15,989 nucleotides of DNA from Alphaproteobacteria bacterium (lineage in GTDB: Bacteria > Pseudomonadota > Alphaproteobacteria > RF32 > UBA3637), in the NCBI GenBank assembly GCA_017632555.1, contig JAGBRF010000156.1:1-15989 (forward strand), read 5' to 3'. A program made the translations under genes and the position numbers. The notes beneath the pieces are model-generated. The model was not told the origin of the DNA, did not search any database, and saw nothing but the letters and a program-made list of their open reading frames with translations. Shown in pieces: positions 7,566 through 15,735 of this stretch. Within the stretch, counting starts at the first letter, position 1. Each line of letters starts with the position of its first letter.

Positions 7566-8231
7566 ATGACGCCGATTCGTTCCGATGTTCCAACCGCACC
7601 AAAGAAGACTGTTTCCAGTGTTGCCAGTTTTGATATAGCAACCATGCAATTGGGAATGACTCCGGATGATGTTATCGACAGCGCAACGGAAAATGGTTTT
7701 GAAATTACCAATGTTGCGTATGGTATCCCGTCATTTATGGTAACAAATTTTGAAAGAGAATGTCGTAGTAGTGGTCTTTATCAAACACGTTTGATACACG
7801 AATGTGTACGTGAACGCGCCAGAGAAGAAGATGTTTACTACATTTCACAATTGGTTTTCAAAAAGGCCGAAACAAAAGAACAAATCGTTGTTTTATTTTC
7901 TTCCACTTTGACTGATAACAAAGCCTTTAAGATTGACTACACCGGATATGGTGATAATTCTTTGGGCACATCTTACAAAGATATGTTGAAGAAAACGAAT
8001 CGCCGTGACGTGTTCTGGAAATACGTATATGACAAATACGGTCGTTCAAACGGAAACGGCAATGCGCTTGTTTGGGGTAATCCGAACGGCGTGTTTATGC
8101 GTGCTTTCTTGCAAGGAACGGCAATGGACGGACGCATCATTTTGGAAGATGCTTCCCAAAAAGGTGTTGACTATCGTCAAGCAGAAAATTGGAATAAAGA
8201 ACAAGAAATAATCAATCCGTTCAGTTTCTAA
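7566..8231 (+). CDS. Conserved-looking hypothetical domain, C-terminal part of a probably split secreted protein
   Basis: This 221-aa segment is unrecognised at family level. It lacks its own signal peptide, and no good Shine-Dalgarno lies at normal distance from ATG 7566 (an AAGAAGG lies about 18 nt upstream). It is in the same frame as the preceding ORF, separated by one TAA plus nine sense codons. The folded core starts with FDIATMQLGMTPDDVIDSA, a pattern recalling small BamE-like or 'LGMTxxxV' repeat motifs of exported alphaproteobacterial proteins. It continues with two Cys (ECRSSG and HECVRERA) that could form a disulfide after export, and a tyrosine- and glycine-rich region (YTGYGDNSLGTSYKDML). 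It ends 4 nt before the stop of the convergent ankyrin-like gene, with no clear terminator between. If translated alone it would stay in the cytoplasm, which fits poorly with its composition. Confidence 0.6.
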   Translation: MTPIRSDVPTAPKKTVSSVASFDIATMQLGMTPDDVIDSATENGFEITNVAYGIPSFMVTNFERECRSSGLYQTRLIHECVRERAREEDVYYISQLVFKKAETKEQIVVLFSSTLTDNKAFKIDYTGYGDNSLGTSYKDMLKKTNRRDVFWKYVYDKYGRSNGNGNALVWGNPNGVFMRAFLQGTAMDGRIILEDASQKGVDYRQAENWNKEQEIINPFSF

Positions 8232-8235
8232 AATT

Positions 8236-9090
8236 TTATTCGTTGACTTTTTGACGATCAAAGAATTTGAATAATTTTTTGAAACCGATTTTCTTTGGTT
8301 TTTCTATAACCGGTTCTTCTTCGAAATCTTTAATCATTCTGTTCTTTAACGGTGCCGGCAAATCGCATTGGCATAACGCATCATATTCATTTTTCGGATA
8401 ATGATATGCGCACGCATTCAAAAAATCAACGGCATCGGGGGATAAAAGGTATAACGTATTCAAATCATTTAATCGTAAAGCCTTTTGAAATAACATTTCA
8501 TCGCCACCAATTGTAGGGGCTTGAACGTTTGGATGAAACGCCGAAACTTCGGAATAAAATTTCCAAAAACCGGCGGAAATTTCATTCATATTGTGTTCTT
8601 CCAAAAATTCATTAGCCGATATATGTGAATTATAAGCTAATTGAAGCGGTGTTCCGGCACCCCGTGCATAAATATTCAATGTTCGTTCAATATCTTGCGC
8701 ACTGAAATATTCTTTCAAATCCAATTCACCCAAAGCTTCCGCATTGATGTGTTCGATTAAAACGTGCAAAGCCGTTTTGTCGTGCGTCAACATAACCGGT
8801 TGAAGCTGTTGAAAAGACTGATTAAGCGGAGCTATGTAATGTCGTGTTATTATAACATTCAATGGTCGCGACATTTTAACGCCGGCTTTTCCCAGCATTT
8901 GAAATCCTTTAATATAGGAATTTTCGGCGGCTTTGAATAACAATCCCAACGCTTCATAAGACACATAATCAAACAAAGGATCCTTCAAAACAGCATCCAA
9001 TTTATCTTCATCTCTTTTGTCGATGGCTGAACAACCCTTGATATAAATAATATCTTTCGGGTTTATAAGGTCAGAAATCTTATAAATCAT
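8236..9090 (-). CDS. Ankyrin-like hypothetical protein downstream of glyS
   Basis: A 284-aa protein without signal peptide or membrane segment, so probably cytoplasmic. I do not recognise the family. Two stretches resemble ankyrin-repeat cores: DKTALHVLIEHINAEAL (104-120) and GTPLQLAYNSHISANEFLEEH (146-166). A repeat-like helical segment at 40-70 precedes them, so a degenerate ankyrin solenoid is plausible. The C-terminal 25 residues are strongly basic and aromatic (IGFKKLFKFFDRQK), possibly a membrane- or nucleic-acid-contacting tail. The start at 9090 is 9 nt after the glyS stop. The glyS stop TAG forms part of a TTTAGGAT ribosome site, which implies coupling to glyS, although nothing in the protein points to a role in tRNA charging. 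Confidence 0.7.
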   Translation of the reverse strand: MIYKISDLINPKDIIYIKGCSAIDKRDEDKLDAVLKDPLFDYVSYEALGLLFKAAENSYIKGFQMLGKAGVKMSRPLNVIITRHYIAPLNQSFQQLQPVMLTHDKTALHVLIEHINAEALGELDLKEYFSAQDIERTLNIYARGAGTPLQLAYNSHISANEFLEEHNMNEISAGFWKFYSEVSAFHPNVQAPTIGGDEMLFQKALRLNDLNTLYLLSPDAVDFLNACAYHYPKNEYDALCQCDLPAPLKNRMIKDFEEEPVIEKPKKIGFKKLFKFFDRQKVNE

Positions 9091-9099
9091 ACAGTAATC

Positions 9100-10464
9100 C
9101 TAAACAAATTGTTTTTTGAAGTAATCGGCAAGTTCGCTGACGGCGATTCGTTCTTGTTTCATTGTGTCACGGTCACGAATAGTTACCGTTGCCGGACTTT
9201 GTTCGATACTTTCAAAGTCAACGGTCACGCAATACGGTGTTCCGATTTCATCATGACGGCGATAAGCTTTACCGACATTTCCGCTGTCTTCCAACATAAC
9301 GCGACCAATACCGGTTTTCAACAGTTCATCTTTGATTTGATGAGCCAAACTGACAATTTGTTCGTTGTTACGTTTTAACGGAATAACAGCCACTTTGACC
9401 GGGGACAAGTGTTTTTTCAATTTCAAAACAATACGCGTGTCACCGCTTGGCAAAGTTTCTTCTGTATAAGCTTCCGTAATAATTGCCAATAAACCTCTGT
9501 CCACACCGGCAGACGGTTCGATAACAAAAGGAACAAACCATTTCTTTTCTTCATCATCAAACAAAGCCAATTTTGCAGTTGAATCTTTGTTTTCGTGAAC
9601 ATGAGCAGACAGGTTCAATTCGTTTTGTTGTTTTGTGTGATTACCCAAATCATAGTCCGTACGATTCGCAATACCTTCCAATTCTTCAACACCATGAGGG
9701 AATAAGTATTCCAAATCATAAGTTGCTTTTGAATAATGGGCCAAATCTTCTTTTGCAATAGCGTGAACGTGGATATTTTCGCGTTTTAATCCTTGTTTAA
9801 CCCACCAATTGATGCGTTCATCTTTCCAATATTCTTGCCATTTTTCATCTTCGCCCGGCTTGACAAAAAATTCCAATTCCATTTGTTCAAATTCACGAAC
9901 ACGGAAAATAAAGTTACGTGGCGTGATTTCGTTACGGAAAGATTTTCCGATTTGTGCAATACCAAAGGGGACTTTGCGGGAAGTCGAATCAACGACATTT
10001 TTGAATTGCGTAAAGATTGCTTGCGCCGTTTCCGGACGTAAATAAGCAATGTTTGAACCATCATCGACCGGTCCGACATTTGTTTTGAACATCAAATTAA
10101 ACGGACGCGGTTCGGTTAAATCCGTGCTGCCACAATTGATACATTTACCGTCTTTGATATGGTCGGCACGCATACGTGTTTTGCATTTACGGCAATCGCA
10201 CAAAGGATCGGAGAAAGTTGCTTCATGCCCGCTGTGTTGCAACACTTGACGCAAAGTCAATATGGACGCATCCAAACCTTCCACATCATCGCGTTCATAA
10301 ATCATGGCACGCCACCATGCGTTTTTCAAATTGTTTTTTAATTCAACACCCAAGGGACCGTAATCATAAACACCCTGCAAACCACCGTAAATATCGGCAC
10401 TTTGAAAAATAAATCCACGGCGTTTACATAAACTGACCAATTGTTCCATACTTGTTGCTGGCAT
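9100..10464 (-). CDS. glyS: Glycine--tRNA ligase, alpha2 (single-chain class IIa) type
   Basis: This enzyme charges tRNA-Gly with glycine. It is the single-polypeptide homodimeric type rather than the alpha2beta2 GlyQ/GlyS type. The 454-aa protein shows the N-terminal start ([23 protein letters not shown]) and a zinc-binding insert with CRKC (91-94) and CINC (108-111). Motif 2 is [21 protein letters not shown] (177-196), with the ATP-contacting Arg178 and Glu180. Motif 3 is [13 protein letters not shown] (316-328), with Arg323. A C-terminal anticodon-binding domain covers about 355-454. Length matches Staphylococcus-type enzymes (about 460). ATG 10464 follows a strong TAGGAGAT ribosome site and a near-consensus promoter. 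The stop is TAG, the only other TAG stop here being that of the 360-aa secreted protein. Most proteobacteria are expected to use the tetrameric enzyme, so this copy may be of foreign origin. Confidence 0.95.
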   Translation of the reverse strand: MPATSMEQLVSLCKRRGFIFQSADIYGGLQGVYDYGPLGVELKNNLKNAWWRAMIYERDDVEGLDASILTLRQVLQHSGHEATFSDPLCDCRKCKTRMRADHIKDGKCINCGSTDLTEPRPFNLMFKTNVGPVDDGSNIAYLRPETAQAIFTQFKNVVDSTSRKVPFGIAQIGKSFRNEITPRNFIFRVREFEQMELEFFVKPGEDEKWQEYWKDERINWWVKQGLKRENIHVHAIAKEDLAHYSKATYDLEYLFPHGVEELEGIANRTDYDLGNHTKQQNELNLSAHVHENKDSTAKLALFDDEEKKWFVPFVIEPSAGVDRGLLAIITEAYTEETLPSGDTRIVLKLKKHLSPVKVAVIPLKRNNEQIVSLAHQIKDELLKTGIGRVMLEDSGNVGKAYRRHDEIGTPYCVTVDFESIEQSPATVTIRDRDTMKQERIAVSELADYFKKQFV

Positions 10465-10507
10465 TTTTATCTCCTAAATTAAATAAAGTGTTTTTTTATA
10501 GCCAGTC

Positions 10508-10535
10508 ATTATATCATTTTATCTTTGAAAGTCAA
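10508..10535 (-). promoter_or_regulatory. Sigma70-like promoter of glyS
   Basis: On the - strand, TTGACT (10535-10530, five of six matches to the -35 consensus) and a perfect TATAAT (10513-10508) are separated by 16 nt. This predicts a transcription start near 10501 and a short leader of roughly 37 nt before the glyS ATG. No T-box-like or riboswitch structure fits in so short a leader. Confidence 0.8.
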
Positions 10536-10577
10536 GCACAATGCAAATCGGGAAAGTGAAAAAAATTAAAATAATAC

Positions 10578-10606
10578 TGGACAGGTTTTTGCTTGTCTGC
10601 TAGACT
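10578..10606 (+). promoter_or_regulatory. Sigma70-like promoter of the Sel1-repeat gene
   Basis: TGGACA at 10578-10583 (five of six to TTGACA) and TAGACT at 10601-10606 (four of six to TATAAT) are separated by exactly 17 nt. The predicted start near 10613 leaves a leader of about 26 nt containing the AGAGGA ribosome site. It is divergent from the glyS promoter; the -35 boxes are about 42 nt apart, close enough for the two to influence each other. Confidence 0.6.
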
Positions 10607-10638
10607 TACACAAAGTGGAAGGAAAAAGAGGATAATTC

Positions 10639-11688
10639 ATGAAAAAAATATTTTTATTCGCTTTGTTGTTTTCAACAGTAAGTTCGTTAAGTCTTGCTGA
10701 TTATGCCAAGGGTTTAGACGCTTTCCAACATGGTGATTATATGACCACGGAAGCGGAATTAAGGGGGTGTCTGGCGGAAAAGGATCCACGATGCCAATAC
10801 TTGACGGCATTTATGTATTATCACGGCTTGACCGGAATCCAAAGCTATGATAAGGCTTTTGCTCTTTTCAGCGAAGCCACAGAGCAGGGCAATACCGATT
10901 CGCGTACATTTTTGGGATATATGTATGACGAAGGAAAAGGCGTGAAAAAGGATAAGAAAAAAGCGTTTGAATTATACCAAATTTCATCAGAAGAAGGCGA
11001 TGTAACGGCCACTATGAATTTGGGCGTTTTATATTATCGCGGTGAAGGTGTTCCGCAAAATTATGATAAAGCATTTGAATTGATGAGTTCGATTGAAGAA
11101 GCAAAACATCCGGTTCTTCAATTTTATTTGGGAAATTTGTATTTCTACGGATACGGTACATCAAAAAATATGTCAAGAGCTGTTCAATGTTATAAACGTT
11201 CAGCACAGTTGGCTTCAATAGAAGCACACTATGTTTTGGGACATTTATACCAGAACGGTATCGGTGTTGACACGGATTTGCAAAAAGCAAGAGAATATTA
11301 TGAATATGCTGCCGTGCGTGGTTTTGCTTTGGCACAGTATAATTTAGCAACAATGTATGCAGATGGTCAGTTGGGCGAAGTCAACAAGCCTTTGGCTTAT
11401 GCTTGGTTGGAAGAAGCGGCCAACAATGATTTGGAAAAGGCAAAAGAAGCGTTGGCGCTGTTGTCCGAAACTATGTCTGCGACCGAAATTTCTGATGCTA
11501 AAAAAGAAGGTGTTTCACTCAGTAAACGTGTAGCAAACAAAGATGCTGCTTCTCCGGTTGAATTGGAAGCAGGATACACGATTACAGGAAGAACAACGGT
11601 AAAAGCTAAACAACAGGAAGAACAAGCATCCGGCGGTGGTTTTGGTGCTCGTCCTGTTCGTTCATCAAGAATGATTCGGAGAAGATAA
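10639..11688 (+). CDS. Secreted Sel1-like repeat (SLR) protein
   Basis: A 349-aa exported protein with a signal peptide (MKKIFLFALLFSTVSSLSLA, cleavage near residue 20). Residues about 49-265 form six Sel1-type helical repeats of about 36 residues, each with an A-hxLGxMYxxGxGV-like core: for example SRTFLGYMYDEGKGVKKD, ATMNLGVLYYRGEGVPQN, LQFYLGNLYFYGYGTSKN, AHYVLGHLYQNGIGVDTD and AQYNLATMYADGQLGEVN. Sel1 solenoids mediate protein-protein contacts and are common in periplasmic and host-interaction proteins. The tail from about 280 is Ala/Ser/Glu-rich and ends in a Gly-rich, arginine-rich stretch (SSRMIRRR). An AGAGGA ribosome site precedes ATG 10639. The next gene starts 1 nt after the stop. 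The partner protein is unknown. Confidence 0.88.
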   Translation: MKKIFLFALLFSTVSSLSLADYAKGLDAFQHGDYMTTEAELRGCLAEKDPRCQYLTAFMYYHGLTGIQSYDKAFALFSEATEQGNTDSRTFLGYMYDEGKGVKKDKKKAFELYQISSEEGDVTATMNLGVLYYRGEGVPQNYDKAFELMSSIEEAKHPVLQFYLGNLYFYGYGTSKNMSRAVQCYKRSAQLASIEAHYVLGHLYQNGIGVDTDLQKAREYYEYAAVRGFALAQYNLATMYADGQLGEVNKPLAYAWLEEAANNDLEKAKEALALLSETMSATEISDAKKEGVSLSKRVANKDAASPVELEAGYTITGRTTVKAKQQEEQASGGGFGARPVRSSRMIRRR

Positions 11689-11689
11689 G

Positions 11690-11992
11690 ATGTTTATTAA
11701 AAGATTACTTACCTTTAATATCTTTGACGTAGCGGGAATTATTTTGGGACTTTGTTTGGTTCATTCCCTTAAAGATATGGATTTGTTTGATATGGTTATG
11801 TCACCGGAAATGTACATATTGGTTTTCTTGTCAATGTTCTGGTTCCATTCATACATTTGGGTTTTTGCATATCGTGCCGAGAATGCATATATGAAGCGTA
11901 TGATTATTTCAATCTTCCGTGATTTTTTCAGAATTTCATTGGCCAGCGTTTCCGTAATCGGAATTTACTTTTTCATTCGACTGGCTGCCTAA
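11690..11992 (+). CDS. Small membrane protein with about three helices
   Basis: A 100-aa hydrophobic protein not recognised as a named family. Three membrane segments are visible, near residues 12-25 (DVAGIILGLCLVH), 42-61 (YILVFLSMFWFHSYIWVFAY) and 82-98 (ISLASVSVIGIYFFIRL). A basic loop at about 62-81 (AYMKRMIISIFRDFFR) separates the last two. Its ATG lies 1 nt after the Sel1 gene stop, and its ribosome site GGAGAAG (11678-11684) is inside the Sel1 C-terminal codons. Translation is therefore probably coupled, and the two products may work together at the inner membrane. The stop TAA (11990-11992) overlaps the stop of the convergent gene. Confidence 0.75.
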   Translation: MFIKRLLTFNIFDVAGIILGLCLVHSLKDMDLFDMVMSPEMYILVFLSMFWFHSYIWVFAYRAENAYMKRMIISIFRDFFRISLASVSVIGIYFFIRLAA

Positions 11993-13071
11993 CGGCAACT
12001 TGAATCGTTACAAGATTTGGCAGATATTATATCTATGATATCTGCTTTTTCTTTTAATGAAATACCGGTGCGCTTTTTTTCTAAATCGTCCATGGGTTTT
12101 AATGTCGCTTTGACTTTATAATAACGACCGGCTTTTAATTTAATGGTGTAATCGGTTTGTTTTGCCTTCATTATATGCGGTTCGTCTACGAATAAAACTT
12201 TATCGTTTGTTTTATCGGAAATGTGAATAACATATTCTTGGCTGTAAGTTTCCGGAACCTTTTGTGCCGGGACCGGTAATGTGTATCCTGTATATTGAGC
12301 TACCGGTTCTTCCATTGACGGATTGGCAACAGCTTTTATATCTTCTTGTATCCACGCATCGGTTGTGGCATCTCTGTAAAAGTTTCTTTGAAAGAAAAGA
12401 CCGCTTTTATCCAAAGACGGGCTGTCTGTTGCCGAAAGGACAATGTGATCAACATGCGGGCAAATCGTTTGCGCATAACTTTTGGCGACAGTGAACAAGT
12501 TTTTAATGGTTGAATCATCTTCGAACAAAGATTTGTTTTGTGTTTGAAGCAATATTTCAAACGGATAGCAGGCTTCGAAATGCGAATAAACATTGTTTTT
12601 CAAGTGAGCTTGCATTTTCCCGACATATTGAATTTTCAAATTATCGTCTTTGTCGATAAAGTAAAACAAATTTTGTGTGCCGTTTCGTTCGGCCGAACGT
12701 TTGATTGCATAGCTGTTTAACGGCAGAGAACCAATAAAAAATCCGTTCAAAAAATAACCGTTTAAGTTTTGAATCAAATTGTTATTGTCATCGGTAATGT
12801 TGACGGAAGCAAAACCTTTTTCCAAACACTGGACGCCTTCCAAATCGGCTTGTTGAATGATTTGGATGTTTTTATACATTGCAGGTGGTGTCGTGGACAG
12901 GAAATGTAAGAAACATTTTTTATCCGGCGTATAAATCAAATATTCGTTTAAGGGAAATCCTTTTTCATAAATCGTTTTTTCATTTGTCGGCAAAGCAAAA
13001 ACATCGACCGCATTTGCTTTAACGGTTGATATCAAGCAAGACAAAATTGACAGAAAAAGAATTTTTTTCAT
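11989..13071 (-). CDS. Secreted hypothetical protein, 360 aa
   Basis: An exported protein with a clear signal peptide (MKKILFLSILSCLISTVKANA). I do not recognise the family and see no enzyme motif. The mature protein of about 340 residues has a mixed composition and several Cys residues (for example KKCFLHFL, GVQCLEKG, FEACYPFE and QTICPHVD). Near residues 225-275 a Pro-rich stretch (YTGYTLPVPAQKVPETYS) separates two regions. The last 80 residues read like beta-strands (YVIHISDKTNDKVLFV, YTIKLKAGRYYKVKATLKP), recalling a small beta-sandwich. It ends in CNDSSCR. It is the last gene of the obgE-rsfS-dUTPase-like-SH3 run and begins directly after the SH3 gene stop (TAAATG, no gap), with GAGGAA as ribosome site. 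The stop TAG overlaps that of the convergent membrane-protein gene by 4 nt. Confidence 0.75.
   Translation of the reverse strand: MKKILFLSILSCLISTVKANAVDVFALPTNEKTIYEKGFPLNEYLIYTPDKKCFLHFLSTTPPAMYKNIQIIQQADLEGVQCLEKGFASVNITDDNNNLIQNLNGYFLNGFFIGSLPLNSYAIKRSAERNGTQNLFYFIDKDDNLKIQYVGKMQAHLKNNVYSHFEACYPFEILLQTQNKSLFEDDSTIKNLFTVAKSYAQTICPHVDHIVLSATDSPSLDKSGLFFQRNFYRDATTDAWIQEDIKAVANPSMEEPVAQYTGYTLPVPAQKVPETYSQEYVIHISDKTNDKVLFVDEPHIMKAKQTDYTIKLKAGRYYKVKATLKPMDDLEKKRTGISLKEKADIIDIISAKSCNDSSCR
12018..12055 (+). terminator. Rho-independent terminator of the Sel1/membrane-protein transcript, inside the opposing gene
   Basis: On the + strand, GCAGATAT (12020-12027) pairs with ATATCTGC (12038-12045). 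The stem can be extended inward by one G-T and two A-T pairs to a 4-nt loop, and is followed by TTTTTCTTTT (12046-12055). It begins 27 nt after the stop of the + strand membrane-protein gene. The sequence lies wholly within the 3' end of the convergent gene, where it encodes part of the ADIIDIISAKS segment. Confidence 0.72.
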
Positions 13072-13551
13072 TTATATTTCCTCATCAGAAACGCCGAATA
13101 AAGCGCTTTTCAGAATATATCCCTTTGTGTCATTATATTTGACATAGCAAAACGAATCGTTGATTTTGCATTCGATAATTTTTACAATGACTTCGCCGTC
13201 AAAATAAGCCAACACCTTTGATTTTTGATCGTTTTTTTTGTATAACGATGTTTTTTGATCTTTGGGTGTCATGGCTGTTTTTTTGCCGGACAACATTCTT
13301 TTGTGAACCCAACCTTGATTATTATCGGCATCTTCTATTTTATACCAATGTTCAAAGCTGTCGATGACTTTAACGGGCAAATCCTTTCTTTCATAAACCC
13401 ATTCAATCGGAAAACGTTCACCGGGACCGGCGCGCATATAAACAGTATCACTGCGCAAAGAATCAAATCGGGGAATAGACGGTCCCGAACTTTGCGCCAT
13501 TGAATAAGATGCGCTGAACATCAATAAAACAAAAGCAAGAAAATATCGCAT
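13072..13551 (-). CDS. Periplasmic SH3-domain protein (SH3_4/PF06347-like)
   Basis: A 159-aa exported protein with signal peptide (cleavage after about SMA, residue 19). The first bacterial SH3 domain (about 30-92) matches the alphaproteobacterial SH3_4 pattern closely: RFDSLRSDTVYMRAGPG, then PIEWVYERKDLPVKVID, HWYKIED and GWVHKRMLSGKK. A second, more divergent SH3-like unit follows (about 96-155: TSLYKKNDQKSKVLAYFDGEVIVKI and CYVKYNDTKGYILKSALFG). Such proteins are thought to contact peptidoglycan or envelope partners, with no catalysis. The start ATG at 13551 directly abuts the stop of the dUTPase-like gene (TAAATG), with AAGG upstream, and the next gene abuts its own stop the same way. 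Domain assignment is secure; partner and role are not known. Confidence 0.85.
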   Translation of the reverse strand: MRYFLAFVLLMFSASYSMAQSSGPSIPRFDSLRSDTVYMRAGPGERFPIEWVYERKDLPVKVIDSFEHWYKIEDADNNQGWVHKRMLSGKKTAMTPKDQKTSLYKKNDQKSKVLAYFDGEVIVKIIECKINDSFCYVKYNDTKGYILKSALFGVSDEEI

Positions 13552-14193
13552 TTAGTTATTGCCTTCCGGTGCGGTTTCTTCAAAATTGTTTTCAATCTTT
13601 TCAAATTCTTCCAAAATTGCCGGCGGAGCAACGACTTCATCGGCCGGTGAAACTTCGTCCGGAATGTCCGCTTCCGCTTGTTCCGATACATCGGGATAAG
13701 GAACCGGACGTATAGCATTCGGCACGTCTATTGCCGGTGGCGGAACGGTTTGTTTTTTCGGCGCAAAAGTGCTTTGAGATTCCGAAACTGTGCGTCCTTT
13801 TTGCAACGGGTCAGTCCATTGAACGCGCAAAGCCATTGAAAACACCATCATAGCGATCGGGTCGCCTTGTTTAATAATAACGGATTCGGAAGAAGCGTTG
13901 TAAACACAAACCCTTATTTCCTTTCTGTCGGAAGCATCGATTGTCGCCGGTGCGTTTAATACAATAATGCCGTTTTCGGTGGATTCTTTCAAGGAACGAA
14001 TTTGCGCTTCCATACCAATCGGCAAAGCAATGGCAAAACCGGTTGAAAAAGTGTCATAACTTTTGGGTGCGATTTTGATTGACTTCATTTCGTTTGAACG
14101 CAAAATCATACACGTTCCGATTCCGTCAGTATAAGACGGCATAGGAACTTTTTGAGAATCTGTAACACGAATAATAGGAACTTGCGGTAACAT
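13552..14193 (-). CDS. dUTPase-fold protein with eroded catalytic motifs and an acidic Pro-rich tail
   Basis: Residues 5-128 follow the trimeric dUTPase fold: IIRVTDSQKVPMPSYTD, IAPKSYDTFSTGFAIALPIGMEAQI, GIIVLNAPATID and VIIKQGDPIAMMVFS align with family blocks in order. The five catalytic motifs are degraded. Motif 1 has lost its Asp (GIGTCMI at 24-30). Motif 2 PRSGL has become RSLKE (66-70). Motif 3 keeps the base-position Asp86 but has lost the sugar-discriminating Tyr (Asp89). Motif 4 GDRIAQ reads GDPIAM (110-115). The Gly-rich motif 5 is absent, replaced by an approximately 85-residue Pro/Glu/Ala tail. It is probably inactive as a dUTPase and may be a structural or regulatory relative. 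ATG 14193 has a strong GAAGGGAG ribosome site; in-frame upstream codons overlap rsfS and were rejected. It sits 17 nt after rsfS. Confidence 0.75.
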   Translation of the reverse strand: MLPQVPIIRVTDSQKVPMPSYTDGIGTCMILRSNEMKSIKIAPKSYDTFSTGFAIALPIGMEAQIRSLKESTENGIIVLNAPATIDASDRKEIRVCVYNASSESVIIKQGDPIAMMVFSMALRVQWTDPLQKGRTVSESQSTFAPKKQTVPPPAIDVPNAIRPVPYPDVSEQAEADIPDEVSPADEVVAPPAILEEFEKIENNFEETAPEGNN

Positions 14194-14210
14194 TTTTATC
14201 TCCCTTCTTT

Positions 14211-15670
<1,460 letters not shown>

Positions 15671-15735
15671 TTATTATTTCTTAACCTTTTACGGAATATA
15701 GTATTACCATAATGGAAAATTATAAGGGAATTGCT

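Noticed and set aside
7322..7711. Long - strand ORFs (up to 129 codons) opposite the secreted-protein gene
   Set aside because: They are Ser/Phe-rich low-complexity mirrors of the Lys/Glu-rich coding strand, with no ribosome site or domain.
8229..8320. Possible terminators between the convergent genes ending at 8231 and 8236
   Set aside because: The only inverted repeats are 5-bp AT-rich stems (for example TCAAA/TTTGA) or AACC/GGTT with long loops. They are too weak to call.
10465..10507. T-box or glycine riboswitch in the glyS leader
   Set aside because: The leader from the predicted start is only about 37 nt, too short for either element, and no glycine-riboswitch conserved core is seen.
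11942..11987. Nested inverted repeats (GCCAG/CTGGC around TTCCG/CGGAA) as a - strand terminator for the 360-aa gene
   Set aside because: There is no T run after the structure on the - strand, and it lies within the coding region of the membrane protein.
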